A DNA stretch of 64,000 nucleotides from assembly GCA_001600695.1 (NCBI GenBank), contig BCKQ01000005.1, positions 1-64,000 on the forward strand. Direction: 5' to 3'. A program made the position numbers and the translations under genes. This DNA comes from Ascoidea asiatica (lineage: Eukaryota; Ascomycota; Saccharomycetes; Ascoideales; Ascoideaceae). Numbering within the stretch: the first letter of the stretch is position 1; each line of letters begins with the position of its first letter. Below, piece after piece: positions 21,214 to 33,100 of this stretch. Under the pieces are notes generated by a model that was given only the letters and a program-made list of their open reading frames with translations, was not told where the DNA came from and did no database searches.

Positions 21214-23556
21214 CTATTTATTAGCGGCAGCCATTCTATTTAAAGCAGAACCTGCTTTGAACCATTCGATTTGTTGTTGATTATAGGTATGAGATAATGC
21301 AGCCTCCCATGCAGCACTTCCATCTTTTGGATGAACTCTTAAGGTTAAGTTTTTACCTGGGGCAAAATCTTTTAATCCAATGATGTCAACTTCATCTTCT
21401 GGATCAATTTTGTCATAATCAGCTTTGTTGACAAAATTCAATGGTAATATACCTTGTTTTTTCAAATTAGTTTCATGAATACGAGCAAAAGATTTGGTAA
21501 TTATAGCAAAACCACCTAAATATCTTGGTTCTAAAGCTGCGTGTTCACGAGAAGAACCTTCACCCATGTTTTCATCACCAATTACAACCCATTTAACTCC
21601 ACTGTTACGGTAAGCTAAAGCTGTTTCAGGAACAGTGTCATATTTTCCAGTATAATGGTTTTTGACATTGTTTGCTTCACCATTTTCAGCATTTGTAGCA
21701 CCTATCATATAGTTATTAGAAATATTTTGTAAATGACCTCTGTATTTTAACCAAGGACCAGCCATTGAAATATGATCTGTGGTTGTTTTACCAACAGCTT
21801 TTATTAATATTGGCATTCTTTCAGGATCCTTTCCGTCCCAAGCTTTAAAAGGGGTTAATAACTGTAAACGATCGGATTCTGGACTAACAGATACACTAAC
21901 TGTTGATCTATTTTCTGGAGGAGCTTGATAGGTATCTTCACCCTTATCATAACCTTTAATTGGAAGAGATTCACCGTGAGGTGGTTCTAATAAAAATTCA
22001 TTACCATCTTTATCCTTTAATTTATCTGTGATTGGGTTAAATCTTAAATCACCAGAAATTGCATAAGCAACAACCATTTCTGGTGAAGCAACAAAAGCAT
22101 GAGTAGCAGCATTACCATCATTTCTTGCAGTGAAATTACGATTGAAAGATGATACAATTGTATTTTTTTCACCTTTTTTAATATCTTGACGATCCCATTG
22201 ACCAATACATGGACCACAAGCATTAGCCATTACAACACCACCGAAATCTTGGAAAGTTTTTAATTGTCCATCTCTTGCAATAGTAGCTCTAATTTGTTCT
22301 GAACCTGGAGATACATTAAATAAAGTTTTTGCAGATAAACCATGAGAAACAGCACTTTTAATAATATTAGATGCTCTAGTCATATCTTCGTAAGAGGAAT
22401 TAGTACAAGAACCAATCAAACCAACTCTAACATCAGTTGGCCAGCCTTTTTCAACAGCAACATCTTTCATTTTTGAAACTGGAGTAGCTAAATCTGGAGT
22501 AAAAGGACCATTGATATGAGGTTCTAAAGTATTTAAATCAATTTCATAAATTTCATCATATTCTGCACCTTTATCAGCTTTTAAGAAAGAATCTTGATAA
22601 ACTTCAGCAAATTTAGCAATATCACCTCTTCCAGTTGCATCTAAATATTTAACCATAGATTTATTAAAAGGAAAAACAGAAGTAGTTGCACCAATTTCAG
22701 CACCCATATTACAAATTGTTGCCATACCAGTACATGAAAATGTTTCAATACCATTACCAAAATATTCGACAATTTTACCAGTACCACCTTTAACAGTTGT
22801 TAAACCAGCTAATTTTAATATAATATCTTTTGGAGAAGTCCAACCATTCATTTTACCAGTTAATTTAACACCCATAATTTTTGGAGCTTTTAATTCCCAT
22901 GGTAAACCAGCTAAAACATCAACAGCATCAGCACCACCGACACCAATAGCTAATTGACCTAAACCACCAGCATTTGGAGTATGAGAATCAGTACCAATCA
23001 TTAAAGCACCTGGAAAAGCATAATTTTCTAAAACAATTTGATGAATAATTCCAGAACCTGGTTTCCAGAAACCGATATTATATTTAGCACAAGCAGAAGC
23101 TAAAAAATCATAAACTTCTTTATTTAAATCAATTGCTCTTTTTAAATCTTTTGGACCACCAACTTGAGCTTGAATTAAATGATCACAATGAACAGTTGCT
23201 GGAGTTGCAACAGAATCCATATTTGCAGACATAAATTGAAGTATAGCCATTTGAGCGGTTGCATCTTGACAAGCAACTCTATCAGGTCTTAATTGTAAAT
23301 AAGAAACACCTCTTTCAATTTCTTGTTCATGAGGATTATCTAAATGACCATATAATAATTTTTCAGCATAAGTTAAAGGTCTATTTAATCTATCTTGAAC
23401 AATTTTAACTTTTTCTAAATTTTCCTTATAATTTATAAAAGAATGAGATTCTAATAAATTCATATGAACTTTTGAATCTGGAGTGAATTTGGCAACAGAA
23501 GCCAATCCACGAGAAAAAGTTGGAATTTTTCCAAATGTTGAACGTGCTGATAACAT
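21214..23556 (-). CDS. ACO1: Mitochondrial aconitase
   Basis: Aconitase isomerises citrate to isocitrate in the TCA cycle and, in yeast, also helps maintain mitochondrial DNA. The 780 residues begin with a basic, hydroxylated mitochondrial presequence ([20 protein letters not shown]). Cluster-binding cysteines lie in [13 protein letters not shown] and in [13 protein letters not shown] (two cysteines). Substrate-binding signatures include [20 protein letters not shown] and [14 protein letters not shown]. Length equals yeast Aco1 (778). Codon choice is strongly biased to a few A/T-ending codons, as expected for a highly expressed gene here. CIT1, which makes its substrate, lies about 27 kb away. 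Confidence 0.98.
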   Translation of the reverse strand: MLSARSTFGKIPTFSRGLASVAKFTPDSKVHMNLLESHSFINYKENLEKVKIVQDRLNRPLTYAEKLLYGHLDNPHEQEIERGVSYLQLRPDRVACQDATAQMAILQFMSANMDSVATPATVHCDHLIQAQVGGPKDLKRAIDLNKEVYDFLASACAKYNIGFWKPGSGIIHQIVLENYAFPGALMIGTDSHTPNAGGLGQLAIGVGGADAVDVLAGLPWELKAPKIMGVKLTGKMNGWTSPKDIILKLAGLTTVKGGTGKIVEYFGNGIETFSCTGMATICNMGAEIGATTSVFPFNKSMVKYLDATGRGDIAKFAEVYQDSFLKADKGAEYDEIYEIDLNTLEPHINGPFTPDLATPVSKMKDVAVEKGWPTDVRVGLIGSCTNSSYEDMTRASNIIKSAVSHGLSAKTLFNVSPGSEQIRATIARDGQLKTFQDFGGVVMANACGPCIGQWDRQDIKKGEKNTIVSSFNRNFTARNDGNAATHAFVASPEMVVAYAISGDLRFNPITDKLKDKDGNEFLLEPPHGESLPIKGYDKGEDTYQAPPENRSTVSVSVSPESDRLQLLTPFKAWDGKDPERMPILIKAVGKTTTDHISMAGPWLKYRGHLQNISNNYMIGATNAENGEANNVKNHYTGKYDTVPETALAYRNSGVKWVVIGDENMGEGSSREHAALEPRYLGGFAIITKSFARIHETNLKKQGILPLNFVNKADYDKIDPEDEVDIIGLKDFAPGKNLTLRVHPKDGSAAWEAALSHTYNQQQIEWFKAGSALNRMAAANK

Positions 23557-24658
23557 TATTAATATTATTTATGAATATTATATATATATATATATATATG
23601 CAGTATATATAAATATATATGATATGATATGATACTGAAAGATAATATAAGAATATAAAAATACTTCAGAAAGAAAGTATCAATTAATTAAAATAAAAGA
23701 AGATAATATAAATAATATATATATATTTAAAAGAAATTGAATTGGAAACTAGTTATAAATATATAATAAGGCAGTTAAGATATTTTTGATAATCAATTGA
23801 ATCAAATTGAAACCAGAAAGAGCTATTATCTGAAAAAAGACGAAAAAAACAATATGGAAAACATAAAAACATAAAAACATAAAAACATAAAAACAGTGAT
23901 GGGAGTTGCACAGCGGATAAACACACAGAAATACGCTAAAGACAAGAGAGCGCAGTGCAGTATTGCGGTATTCTCCCAGAATCAGTTCAATTGAAGCGCA
24001 GAAAGTAGCGGTAAATTCTACACAAACACTTTTTAAAGAGCAAAAACAGGGAATACAGGAAGACTGGGACACTGGAGCGAGTATAGCGCGGTTGCTGCGT
24101 AGGTTTTGCACCGCCATTGCGCTTCTCTTGCGCTCTCCTGATGATTTCTGACATTTTGCTCGATTCCTATTGATTGGATCGAGAAGGCATGGTCGTCCGC
24201 GCTAAATGCAGCGCAAAACCTGTTCTTGCTCTGTGTTCTGGCTTTCAGGAACCGAGAACGCTTTCGAGCGAGCGCTGCGTTCAAGCGAAGGAAGATTCAC
24301 GTCTGTTTCCGAGCAGCCCGCTGAGTTCATTGGTCAGCAAAATCACTGGCGGGCTTCTGTGCGTTCTACTCCAAACCGAGACTCGGCTTACTCACGAAGC
24401 ACCCACTCAACAGTGGTGCTTACTCAGCTAGTTCTAGAGAGACCATTTTTATGGATGTTTTATGCTTCAATTTGAGGTTTTCTTCAATAAAATCCGTTCT
24501 TTTCCGTGAAAGGATGCTAAAAGCTCCACGGCACGTACATTTCCAGATAAACTTAATGCTATGCTATTTTTTTATGCTACAGTAGTTTGATATAAGGTTG
24601 GTTGTTCATGAGTTTACCCCAGATAAAGAGTTATTATTTTTTATTTATTATGATATAT
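23557..24658. promoter_or_regulatory. ACO1 promoter and GC-rich island
   Basis: This 1.1-kb region lies upstream of ACO1 and downstream of SPE1. Next to ACO1 is a TA-dinucleotide stretch (23578-23620). An ATAAAAAC tandem array lies at about 23862-23895. From about 23930 to 24430 the sequence becomes a GC-rich island with several overlapping open frames on both strands, none of which resembles a protein. ATTGG at 24172 (CCAAT on the minus strand) could serve HAP-type control of ACO1, but this is weak. Confidence 0.5.
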
Positions 24659-26221
24659 TTATTCACTTGAAATATCTTCTGAGAAGATATAATGAACTTC
24701 TGTTTCTCTATCAAATCCATTGAATCCGGTTGTAGCTGCAGAGGTGTAAGCTCCAAGATCATTGAAATAAAGCCAATCATCAACTTTAACAGGATAATTT
24801 AATTCACAATCCTTATCAATGCAATCAAGTCCATCACAAGTAGGTCCCCAAATAGAAACTTTTTTATTTTTCCCTGGAAATCCATTATTGACATTGTTAT
24901 TGATATTTTCATTTTCATTTTCATTTTCATCTTGACTTTCTTCTTCATTTTTATATTCTTTTTGTCTATTATTATTCTCACCATAATTACCAACATCATA
25001 CTTAAAATCATTATCATATTCATTCATATTATTATAATTAATTCTTAAATCTTTTTCGGAATAATTTGATGAAATTTTTTCTTCCTTAAAATATTTGAAA
25101 TTTCCATTACTTGTTAAAACTTTTGCTTTAGGATTTTGATGATCATATAATATACAATTCATATTACCATAAACTCCATCATTAATATAAATCATTGTTT
25201 TACCATCTTCTTCTTCAATTCCATTATAATTTCCTCTTTTACCAATAATATTAACTCCTAAAGTAAAAGCTGTTTCAACAAAATATCTACCAGGTTCTGC
25301 AATTATTTTAATACCTAAATTAATTGGGAAATATTTATTTAATGAATAATTTAAAATTTTACAAGTTTCTTTAAAATTTTTTTTACAAAAACCACCACCA
25401 ATATCTAAAATATTCATTTCATTTTTATTAAATTTAAAAAAATTCCAAGCTTTTTCAAAAATTTTTTTACAAATTTTTATTGATTCATATAAACAATTTA
25501 AATCTTTTGAACCAGAACCAATATGAAATGATAAACCAGATAATTTTAAATTTAATTTTTTACAAGTTTTTAATAAAATTTCAATATTTTTTAAATCTGT
25601 ACCAAATTTTGTTGATAATCTACATTTTGCAAATTCATCATCAGTTTTAATTCTTAATAAAATTTTACAATTTGAATGAAATTTTTTAATTTTATATAAT
25701 TCATTTAAATTATCAAAAGTCATTAAATTTATATTAACATTATTTGAAAATTTTATAAATGAATTATTTTTAATTGGATTTGCATAAATAATTTTATTTG
25801 ATTTAATACCTAAATTTAAAATTGATAAAATTTCATTTTTTGATGCACAATCAAATGAACAACCTAATAAAGATAAAATTTTTATAATATTTTTATCATT
25901 ATTACATTTAATTGCATAAAATGGTTGAATTCTTGGTAAATTTAATTTCCAATTTAAATATAATGTATAAATTTCATTTAAATCACAAATAAAAAATGGA
26001 GAATCATCATCTTCTAAATTTTTGTTTTTTAAAATTTCTAAAAATTTGTTTCCAATTCTTTTTTTCTTCATATTCTCAATTTCAATTTCATTTTCTTTTT
26101 CATTTTCATTTTCATTTTCATTTTGAATTAAATCATCAAAATCATTTTGATTAATTTTATAATTAATTGATGATAATGAAAAATTTTCACAACCAATTAA
26201 TATTGCAGAGTCTTTAGTCAT
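24659..26221 (-). CDS. SPE1: Ornithine decarboxylase
   Basis: This PLP enzyme makes putrescine from ornithine, the first step of polyamine synthesis. The PLP lysine is K105 in PFYAIKCNND. SFHIGSGSKDL and ILDIGGGF are cofactor-binding segments, and the catalytic cysteine is C462 in WGPTCDGLDCID. The C-terminus NDLGAYTSAATTGFNGF is typical. The 520 residues exceed yeast Spe1 (466) because of two low-complexity inserts: NENE repeats at about 34-50 and an Asn/Asp/Glu/Tyr-rich stretch at about 395-450 just before the catalytic cysteine. Coding sequence is extremely AT-rich. In yeast the enzyme is controlled by antizyme, which is not encoded here. Confidence 0.96.
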   Translation of the reverse strand: MTKDSAILIGCENFSLSSINYKINQNDFDDLIQNENENENEKENEIEIENMKKKRIGNKFLEILKNKNLEDDDSPFFICDLNEIYTLYLNWKLNLPRIQPFYAIKCNNDKNIIKILSLLGCSFDCASKNEILSILNLGIKSNKIIYANPIKNNSFIKFSNNVNINLMTFDNLNELYKIKKFHSNCKILLRIKTDDEFAKCRLSTKFGTDLKNIEILLKTCKKLNLKLSGLSFHIGSGSKDLNCLYESIKICKKIFEKAWNFFKFNKNEMNILDIGGGFCKKNFKETCKILNYSLNKYFPINLGIKIIAEPGRYFVETAFTLGVNIIGKRGNYNGIEEEDGKTMIYINDGVYGNMNCILYDHQNPKAKVLTSNGNFKYFKEEKISSNYSEKDLRINYNNMNEYDNDFKYDVGNYGENNNRQKEYKNEEESQDENENENENINNNVNNGFPGKNKKVSIWGPTCDGLDCIDKDCELNYPVKVDDWLYFNDLGAYTSAATTGFNGFDRETEVHYIFSEDISSE

Positions 26222-27382
26222 TTATATACAATATAAAGTGATATAATATAAAATTTTGATGTCACGCCAAAATCTCTAAAGAATTTAATGATATTTTTTT
26301 AGTTGATAATGAAGGCATAAAAGCTTTCTTCTTAATAAGATTTAAAATTTACTTAATTTTGAAAATTTAAAAAAAAAAAAATTAATTTTCAATAAAAGCT
26401 AAATATCTAAAATATAGGGTGAAAAAATTACTCACTTTAGCAATATTGAGTGAATATTTGAGAATTTTGTAATAATATTTCAATTGATTAAATAATGGAA
26501 AAATAGTTAAAGATGATACTCTTACTCAATGGATAGATACTACTGTAGTGATGAATAGTTTTTTTTTTATTTTATTTTACAGATCAAGCATTTCACTAGA
26601 ATATAAAATTTTAATTTTTCAAAATACCAACAAAGAAAATGGGGGAAAAATAAAATAAAATATTTTCAGCATCGTCGGCGTCGCAAGTAGGGCTCTAGAG
26701 CCCGTTCACAACCAGCCAGGCAGTTTCCAGATACAGCAGAAAACCGGAACTTGAAAATAACCCCTTTGGGACACACAGACCCCAGACTGTTCTGAAGCGT
26801 AGACCCCGTGCACCGCCACAGTGGCCAAACACAAAAGGTAAACAAAGCAGGAAAAGTAAACAAAGAAAGTAAACACGAAAAAGAACAAAAATTCAGAAGC
26901 CCGTTTTAAAGTTGGCTCCTGCGCTGGTGGAAATTTCATTGAATTTGAATTTGAATTTGAATTGGAGATAAAGTTACAAATCTATTTTCAAAAACCACAA
27001 AACAAACAAAGAAAGAAATAAACAAAGAAATAAATAAACCATTTTCATGTTATTCTTCAATCTTCAATCTTCAATCTTCATGGAACTTGTTTATTCAAAG
27101 AATCTGGCTCAAATAAATCCTAATCATATTTTCTGTTTCATAATTCCTTCACAATAAACGATTTATATCAATCGCTATTTCTGAATTAGATAATTTTATT
27201 TCTTTTCACTTACGTTTTTCAATTCAACCATCTTTCTTAATTTACTTTAAAAGCTATTCATTTTCAATTCAGCTACTTATTTAAATTTAGCTAATCACTT
27301 ATGAATCATATAATCTTATATATTGATTATCTATTTCCTCTTTTATTTTCTTTTTCATAAGTCTTTTCAAATCAATTTTAAA
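26222..27382. promoter_or_regulatory. Divergent SPE1 promoter region with GC-rich island
   Basis: This 1.16-kb region separates divergent genes. A GC-rich island (about 26665-26940) contains the perfect palindrome GGGCTCTAGAGCCC at 26690-26703. Short tandem tracts follow: GAATTT units at 26938-26963 and TCTTCAA units at 27055-27080. Open frames in the island look like chance products. Confidence 0.45.
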
Positions 27383-29764
27383 ATGGATACTTCCGCTACT
27401 GATATCTTAAAGAGCAAAATATTTAATGCTAATAATACCAATTTAAACAATAATAACAAATATATTTCAAATAATTCTAAACAGAAATCAAATTCATATA
27501 AACCATCTACTTTAAGTCAATTAAGATCAAATCAAAATCAACATCAAAATCAAAAATCTCAATTAAAATCAAAATCAAAATCAAAATTAATCTCAAATTC
27601 AAATTCAAATTCAAATTCAAATTCAAATTCAAAAAAAGAAAACTTTTTAAATCATAATGATTCTAAACTGAATCTCGATACTTCCTTATTATTAAATAAT
27701 GATTTTGACTTAGATGATATATCCGAAATTACTGAAACAAATGATATAACTTATAAAAAATTATCAAATAATTCTTCTTTACCTTCAAATGAAATAAATA
27801 AATATTTAAAAAGTGCAATAAATAAAACAATAAATGAATTAAATATTTATAAAAAAAAAGATTTACATAATCAATCAAAATTAAATGATTTAAATAAAAT
27901 AAATATAGGTCTTGTTGAAAAACTTCAAAAATATAAAACATTATCAATTTCAAGAAAGAATATTATTAATGATTTAAACCAGCAAATAAAACTTTTAAAA
28001 TCTATTTCTACTTCTACTTCTAATAGTAGTAATAATAATAATAATAATATTAATAATAATAATAATAATTCTGAAAACGAAAAAATTAAAGATAATGATA
28101 TAAGTCTTGATTCAATATCTTCTGAAATTTTTACCAATGATATTAATCAAACTAACAAAAATTTCGATTCAAATTTAAATTTAAATTCAAATTCAATTCC
28201 TAATAATAAAGAAAATATAAACTTAAATCAACCTAACTCTCAAAATAATCAAATAATTACAATGTTACTCAACAAATTAGACAAGCAATCAACTGAAATA
28301 AATAACCTTAAAAATCAACAAAAACAACTAAGTCAAGAAAATCAAAAAAATCAATCATCACATAACATTCAGAATTCTCATAATCCTCAGAAAATTGAAA
28401 AAGTTCTTGAAAACCAAGAAAATTTGAAGTATCAGCAAAATTCGGAAATCCATCAAAAACAATCACAATCACACCTTTCAAACACATTCCCAAATAATAT
28501 TACAAATAACAATACTCATACAGTTCCACAGCATTCAACTCAATCAATCCCATCACAACAAATTCCACCTTCTTATATTTACTTTTCTAATCAAGTCCCC
28601 ATAAATAATCCAGAAATTATAAACTCTATAAATCCTAATACCTCTGACCAAATTCAAAATCAAAATCAAAATCAAAATATTCCAATCTATCATCAAAATT
28701 TGTCTTCTCAAAATTCCCATGAAATTCCAACTCAATATGAGTCTCAACCTCAACAACTTAAAAACCCACTATTAGATACCAAATCTAAACCATTCATGAA
28801 TCAAAATAATGCCCAGAATCCAATTCAAATAGACACTCAAAATTCAAGTCAAATTTTCAAAACACAAACTGAAAGTATTAAAAAGAATGATAATAATTCT
28901 TCAAATTTTGATCATTCTCAAAATGATTTAAAAATCATAGAAACTACTCTACAAAATTATTTAAGAAAAAAGCAACTTAAAAAAGAATTATCTGAGCTTG
29001 AAAATGATGAATATTTAACTTTATTAGAGGAAATCAAAGGCTTTGTTCAAAAGGAGAAACTAAAAAAAGAGTCGAAAAATATTCAAAATGCTAAAGACAT
29101 AAAGGAAGTCGACAAAAAAAATAAATCAAAAAACTTATATAATATTAAAATTTCAGAAAATAGTTTACCACAAAAAAATAATTTAAAAGCTCAAAATTCT
29201 AGTAATTATTTTATTGATCGAATAAAAATCAACGCAAATGACAAAGAAATTAGAAATAAAATACCTTTAAGTCTTGATTTACAAACTTTTAAAGATTTAA
29301 ATATTGATACTTCTAATATTTTAAATAAACAAAATTTAGATTTTAACTATAATAGTATAAATCATCATCCTAATAGGTTTGATACAGATGATCTTATAAG
29401 CAATTTAAGTGAAGAAGATTCATCATCGGACAATTCTGATTATTGGAATAAAGAACCAAAAATTGTTCCTAAAAAGACTGATGATGAACATACATTGCTA
29501 ATATGGTTCAAAAAGCTAAAAAATGATTATATAACTCAGAATAAGAAATGTGAAGATATTTCAAAAACTTTGAAAAAATTGAAAGTCAATAGAAGAACCA
29601 ATGAGGTTTTATTAGAAGAACATAAAAAATTAGCTTCAATGAAAGAGGAACTTAATAGAATGGAACTAATTTTAAAAAAAGAATTAGGTAATGACTATGC
29701 TGATTATATAGAAAACATATCACCTTTAAAATACGAAGAAAATGAAAAAGAGGAAAACAATTGA
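27383..29764 (+). CDS. Asn/Gln/Ser-rich coiled-coil protein, function unknown
   Basis: I do not recognise this 793-residue protein. The frame is open 20 codons further upstream to a TTG, so the ATG at 27383 is the start. The first 100 residues are Asn/Ser/Lys/Gln-rich with SN repeats. A coiled coil lies at about 160-225 (LNKINIGLVEKLQKYKTLS), and an Asn-rich tract follows. The middle (about 270-480) is Gln/Asn/His-rich and prion-like in composition. Charged helical segments occur at about 535-600. The C-terminal 100 residues form the best-ordered part, with TLLIWFKKLKNDYITQNKKC and a coiled coil to about 775. A structural role, for example in the cytoskeleton or spindle pole, would suit this layout, but that is a guess. 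Confidence 0.8.
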   Translation: MDTSATDILKSKIFNANNTNLNNNNKYISNNSKQKSNSYKPSTLSQLRSNQNQHQNQKSQLKSKSKSKLISNSNSNSNSNSNSKKENFLNHNDSKLNLDTSLLLNNDFDLDDISEITETNDITYKKLSNNSSLPSNEINKYLKSAINKTINELNIYKKKDLHNQSKLNDLNKINIGLVEKLQKYKTLSISRKNIINDLNQQIKLLKSISTSTSNSSNNNNNNINNNNNNSENEKIKDNDISLDSISSEIFTNDINQTNKNFDSNLNLNSNSIPNNKENINLNQPNSQNNQIITMLLNKLDKQSTEINNLKNQQKQLSQENQKNQSSHNIQNSHNPQKIEKVLENQENLKYQQNSEIHQKQSQSHLSNTFPNNITNNNTHTVPQHSTQSIPSQQIPPSYIYFSNQVPINNPEIINSINPNTSDQIQNQNQNQNIPIYHQNLSSQNSHEIPTQYESQPQQLKNPLLDTKSKPFMNQNNAQNPIQIDTQNSSQIFKTQTESIKKNDNNSSNFDHSQNDLKIIETTLQNYLRKKQLKKELSELENDEYLTLLEEIKGFVQKEKLKKESKNIQNAKDIKEVDKKNKSKNLYNIKISENSLPQKNNLKAQNSSNYFIDRIKINANDKEIRNKIPLSLDLQTFKDLNIDTSNILNKQNLDFNYNSINHHPNRFDTDDLISNLSEEDSSSDNSDYWNKEPKIVPKKTDDEHTLLIWFKKLKNDYITQNKKCEDISKTLKKLKVNRRTNEVLLEEHKKLASMKEELNRMELILKKELGNDYADYIENISPLKYEENEKEENN

Positions 29765-30157
29765 TTAAGCATTTCAATTTTTGTCTTTTATTTTAGAAAT
29801 TTCTATTCTTCTTTTTTTTGGCGAATTATTATTTAGTTCTTTGAAGACTAATACCCCAAAAAACTATCCTCCTTTATATAAAACTGAAATATATTTTTTA
29901 TAATCTTAAATCTTACGAACTTGAACGTAGAACTTCAGAATTATCTGGAAACGTTAAAAGCAACTACAATAGGCTATGAAACAATGCGCCAATATTCTGG
30001 TCTCGCTATTATAAAACTTTTGATAATACGCGAAATGAATGTTAAAATATTTGATCAAAATACTTATTTTGGAAGTAGTTTAATTAGCTTAAGTTTCTAT
30101 TCTTCAATTCTATAGTAAATATACTGTTTTCAAGCCCTTTATGATTATTTAGACGAA
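29765..30157. promoter_or_regulatory. Region upstream of RAD50
   Basis: About 390 bp holding the 3' end of the coiled-coil gene and the RAD50 promoter. An open frame from 29921 begins at TTG and does not look like a gene. An ACGCGA half-box lies near 30028, about 130 bp from the RAD50 start. Nothing else stands out. Confidence 0.4.
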
Positions 30158-33100
30158 ATGTATGTTTTCTATTTTGAATTGTGTTTTTAAAGATTGAATA
30201 TAATACAAAAGCTTGCTCGTTTTACTAACAGTATTTAATAAATAAATTTGTTAACTATTTAAGGTCAAGTATTTATAAACTATCAATTCAAGGTATCAGA
30301 TCTTTTGATCCTTCTCAAAGAGAGACTATTGAATTCGGAAAGCCTTTGACATTGATTGTTGGCCAAAATGGTTCAGGAAAGACTTCGATAATCGAATGTT
30401 TAAAATATGCAACAACTGGTAATTTGCCTCCAAATTCAAAAGGTGGAGCCTTTATTCATGACCCAAAAATCATTGGTGATAAAGAAATTAAAGCTCAAAT
30501 CAAGTTGGCTTTCACAAATTCAAATAATGTCTCCATGATAGTTACACGTTCAATGCAACTAATTGCTAAAAAAACTACTCAAACTTTTAAAACTCTTGAA
30601 GGTTTATTAGTTGCTTTAAATAAGAATGAACGATCAACTATTTCTACAAGATGCGCTGAATTAGATACTCAAATACCTCTTTATCTTGGTGTATCAAAAT
30701 CTATATTAGAGTATGTTATATTCTGTCATCAAGATGACTCTTTATGGCCTTTATCTGAACCATCGATTTTAAAAAAAAGATTTGATGAAATATTTGAAGC
30801 TTTGAAATTTACAAAGGCTTTAGATAATTTAAAACAAATTAGAAAAGATTTAATGATAGAAATTAAGCTTTTACAACAAAGAGTTGATTTTTCAAATAGT
30901 GATAAACAAAAATCAGATAAAATTAAATCTAATTTGAAGCTATTAAACGAAAATATTACTAAATACTCTTTTAAATTAACTGAATTAAGTCAAAAAATCG
31001 ATTCCTTGAATAATGAAATTAATAAATTATTCAACTCAAATAGGGATTTTGAAAACATTTTAAGTAATATTAAAAGATTAGAATACGAAAGAATTTCAAT
31101 TCAAGATCAAATTGATCATTTAGAACAATCTATCCAGTTCTTACCTGATTCAAAACATTCATTAGAGGAAAAATTATCTAAATTTCATGATAATGTAATT
31201 ATCAAAACTAAAAAATATAATTCCAATATAAAATTTCTTGAGGAAAAAAATAATTCTTTAAGTGATCAAAGAAATTTTTATAATATTAAAACAGTCGAAT
31301 TAGGTAAATTGCAGGCTACTAAAGAAAGATTTCAACTAAATTTATCCAAAAGGGTTAATATTATAAAAAATGGTTCCTTGATATTAAAATTAAATCCTAA
31401 ACTAATCTCTAGTTTAGATAATAATCCTTACGACTTAGGTAGTATTAATTCTTTTAAAAATTCACTTGAAAATGTTTTATCGACAAAAAAAAGTCTCTTA
31501 AATTCATTAAAAGAAGAAAATTTGGAAAAGATAAATATTCAAAAAGAAAACCTACGTCAATTAAAGGATACTAAACTAAAAGACCTTGAATATAGAAAAT
31601 ACTCTTCAAATGATATTAAAAGAATTAAAATGGATGTTGATCGAATTACACAACAGATAAATAGAGATACGGCTAACGAAGGTGATATTGAATATGAAAA
31701 ATCACAGCTTGCTAATTTAAAAAAATCCTTTGAAAATTTGAATTCTTCAAATGATATACAATTACTAACTGACCAGATATCTTCCAGTAAAGTTGAAATT
31801 ATCAAATTAGAAAATGAATCAGATGAAATATCAAATTCTATAGTTATAGCTACAACACAATCTTCTCTACATTCTAAATTATCATTATTAAGTTCAGATA
31901 AAATTCATCGAGAAAAGGCAATGAACACTATGATTGAAAAATACTCCACTGAATATCAGCTTTGTGTAGGAAAAGATTTTGACATTAATAACTGTACTAC
32001 TGAATTAGGTAATAAAACATCTGAACTTGATAGATCTGTTTCTAAAAAAAGAGAGGAATATAATGAATTGAAAGAACTTAGTTCTAAAATACAGTCTACC
32101 CTAAAAAATTTTGAAGATAATTCAATAGCACTCAATAAAGAGTTAAAAAAGTGCCAAAGAATAATTAATGAAACATTGCCTGAAGAGGTGCCTGTAAATG
32201 AATATGAAACATTCATTAAAGAATTGGAAGAAGATCATGAAACAGCTTTAGAAAATGCAAAAATTTATAATGTGACAAGAGAATTTAATGTAAATGCATT
32301 GAAAATTGCTGGAAAAGATAAATTTTGTATTTTATGTCGCAGGTCATTTTCTGCAAAAGAATTAAGTGGAGTCATGAAATATTTACATAATCAAATTGAA
32401 ACTGATTCTACTCAGGAATATTTAGTTGAAGTGGAAAGAATCAAATCTGATCTTGATGTTGCCAGAAGCATCTCAAATAATGTGTCTAGGTATAGAATTT
32501 TAACCGAAACTGAATTGCCGAATTTGCAGAATAAGCAAAATTCATCTCAAATACAATTCTCCGAAACAAAGATAAAAATTGAGAAAATGTCTTCTGAGCT
32601 AAACGAACTTGAAAGAAAATTAACAAAAATTATTTCATTACAAAATCCTATAAGAGAAATCATTCGCAAAAGAGAAGAACTTAATAACATTGAAAATGAA
32701 GTCTCAAATGTTGAATCTGAATTGTCTACCTATGGAGTTTCAATAATTTCAATTCAAGAGTTACAAACTCAACAACACGAAAAAAATGCTAAGCTAAAAG
32801 TTCTTAGAGAAGATATCAATCAATTAAGAATAAAAATACAGCGAAAGAAAGATGAAATAATGCGAACAGAAAATTTCATAAATACTAAAAAATTACGTAT
32901 AAAAACATTAGAAACCAATGTAATTGAAAGAGAAGCCAAAATTTCTAGTATCAAGCTTAAAGAAAAAAAGATTGGTGAATTGGAGAAAATTGTTATTCAA
33001 TATGATAAGAAAATTGAAGAATTAGAGATCAAAATTACTAAAAGTTCTCAAGACTTATCTGCAATAGAAAGTCAATTTTCCAAAGAAGAATTTAAAATCA

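Noticed and set aside
24033-24475. Overlapping open frames on both strands between ACO1 and SPE1
   Set aside because: High local GC lowers stop-codon frequency in all frames. None of the products looks like a protein.
29921-30115. 64-codon frame before RAD50
   Set aside because: Begins with TTG, has no ATG near its start and no family resemblance. It lies in the RAD50 promoter.
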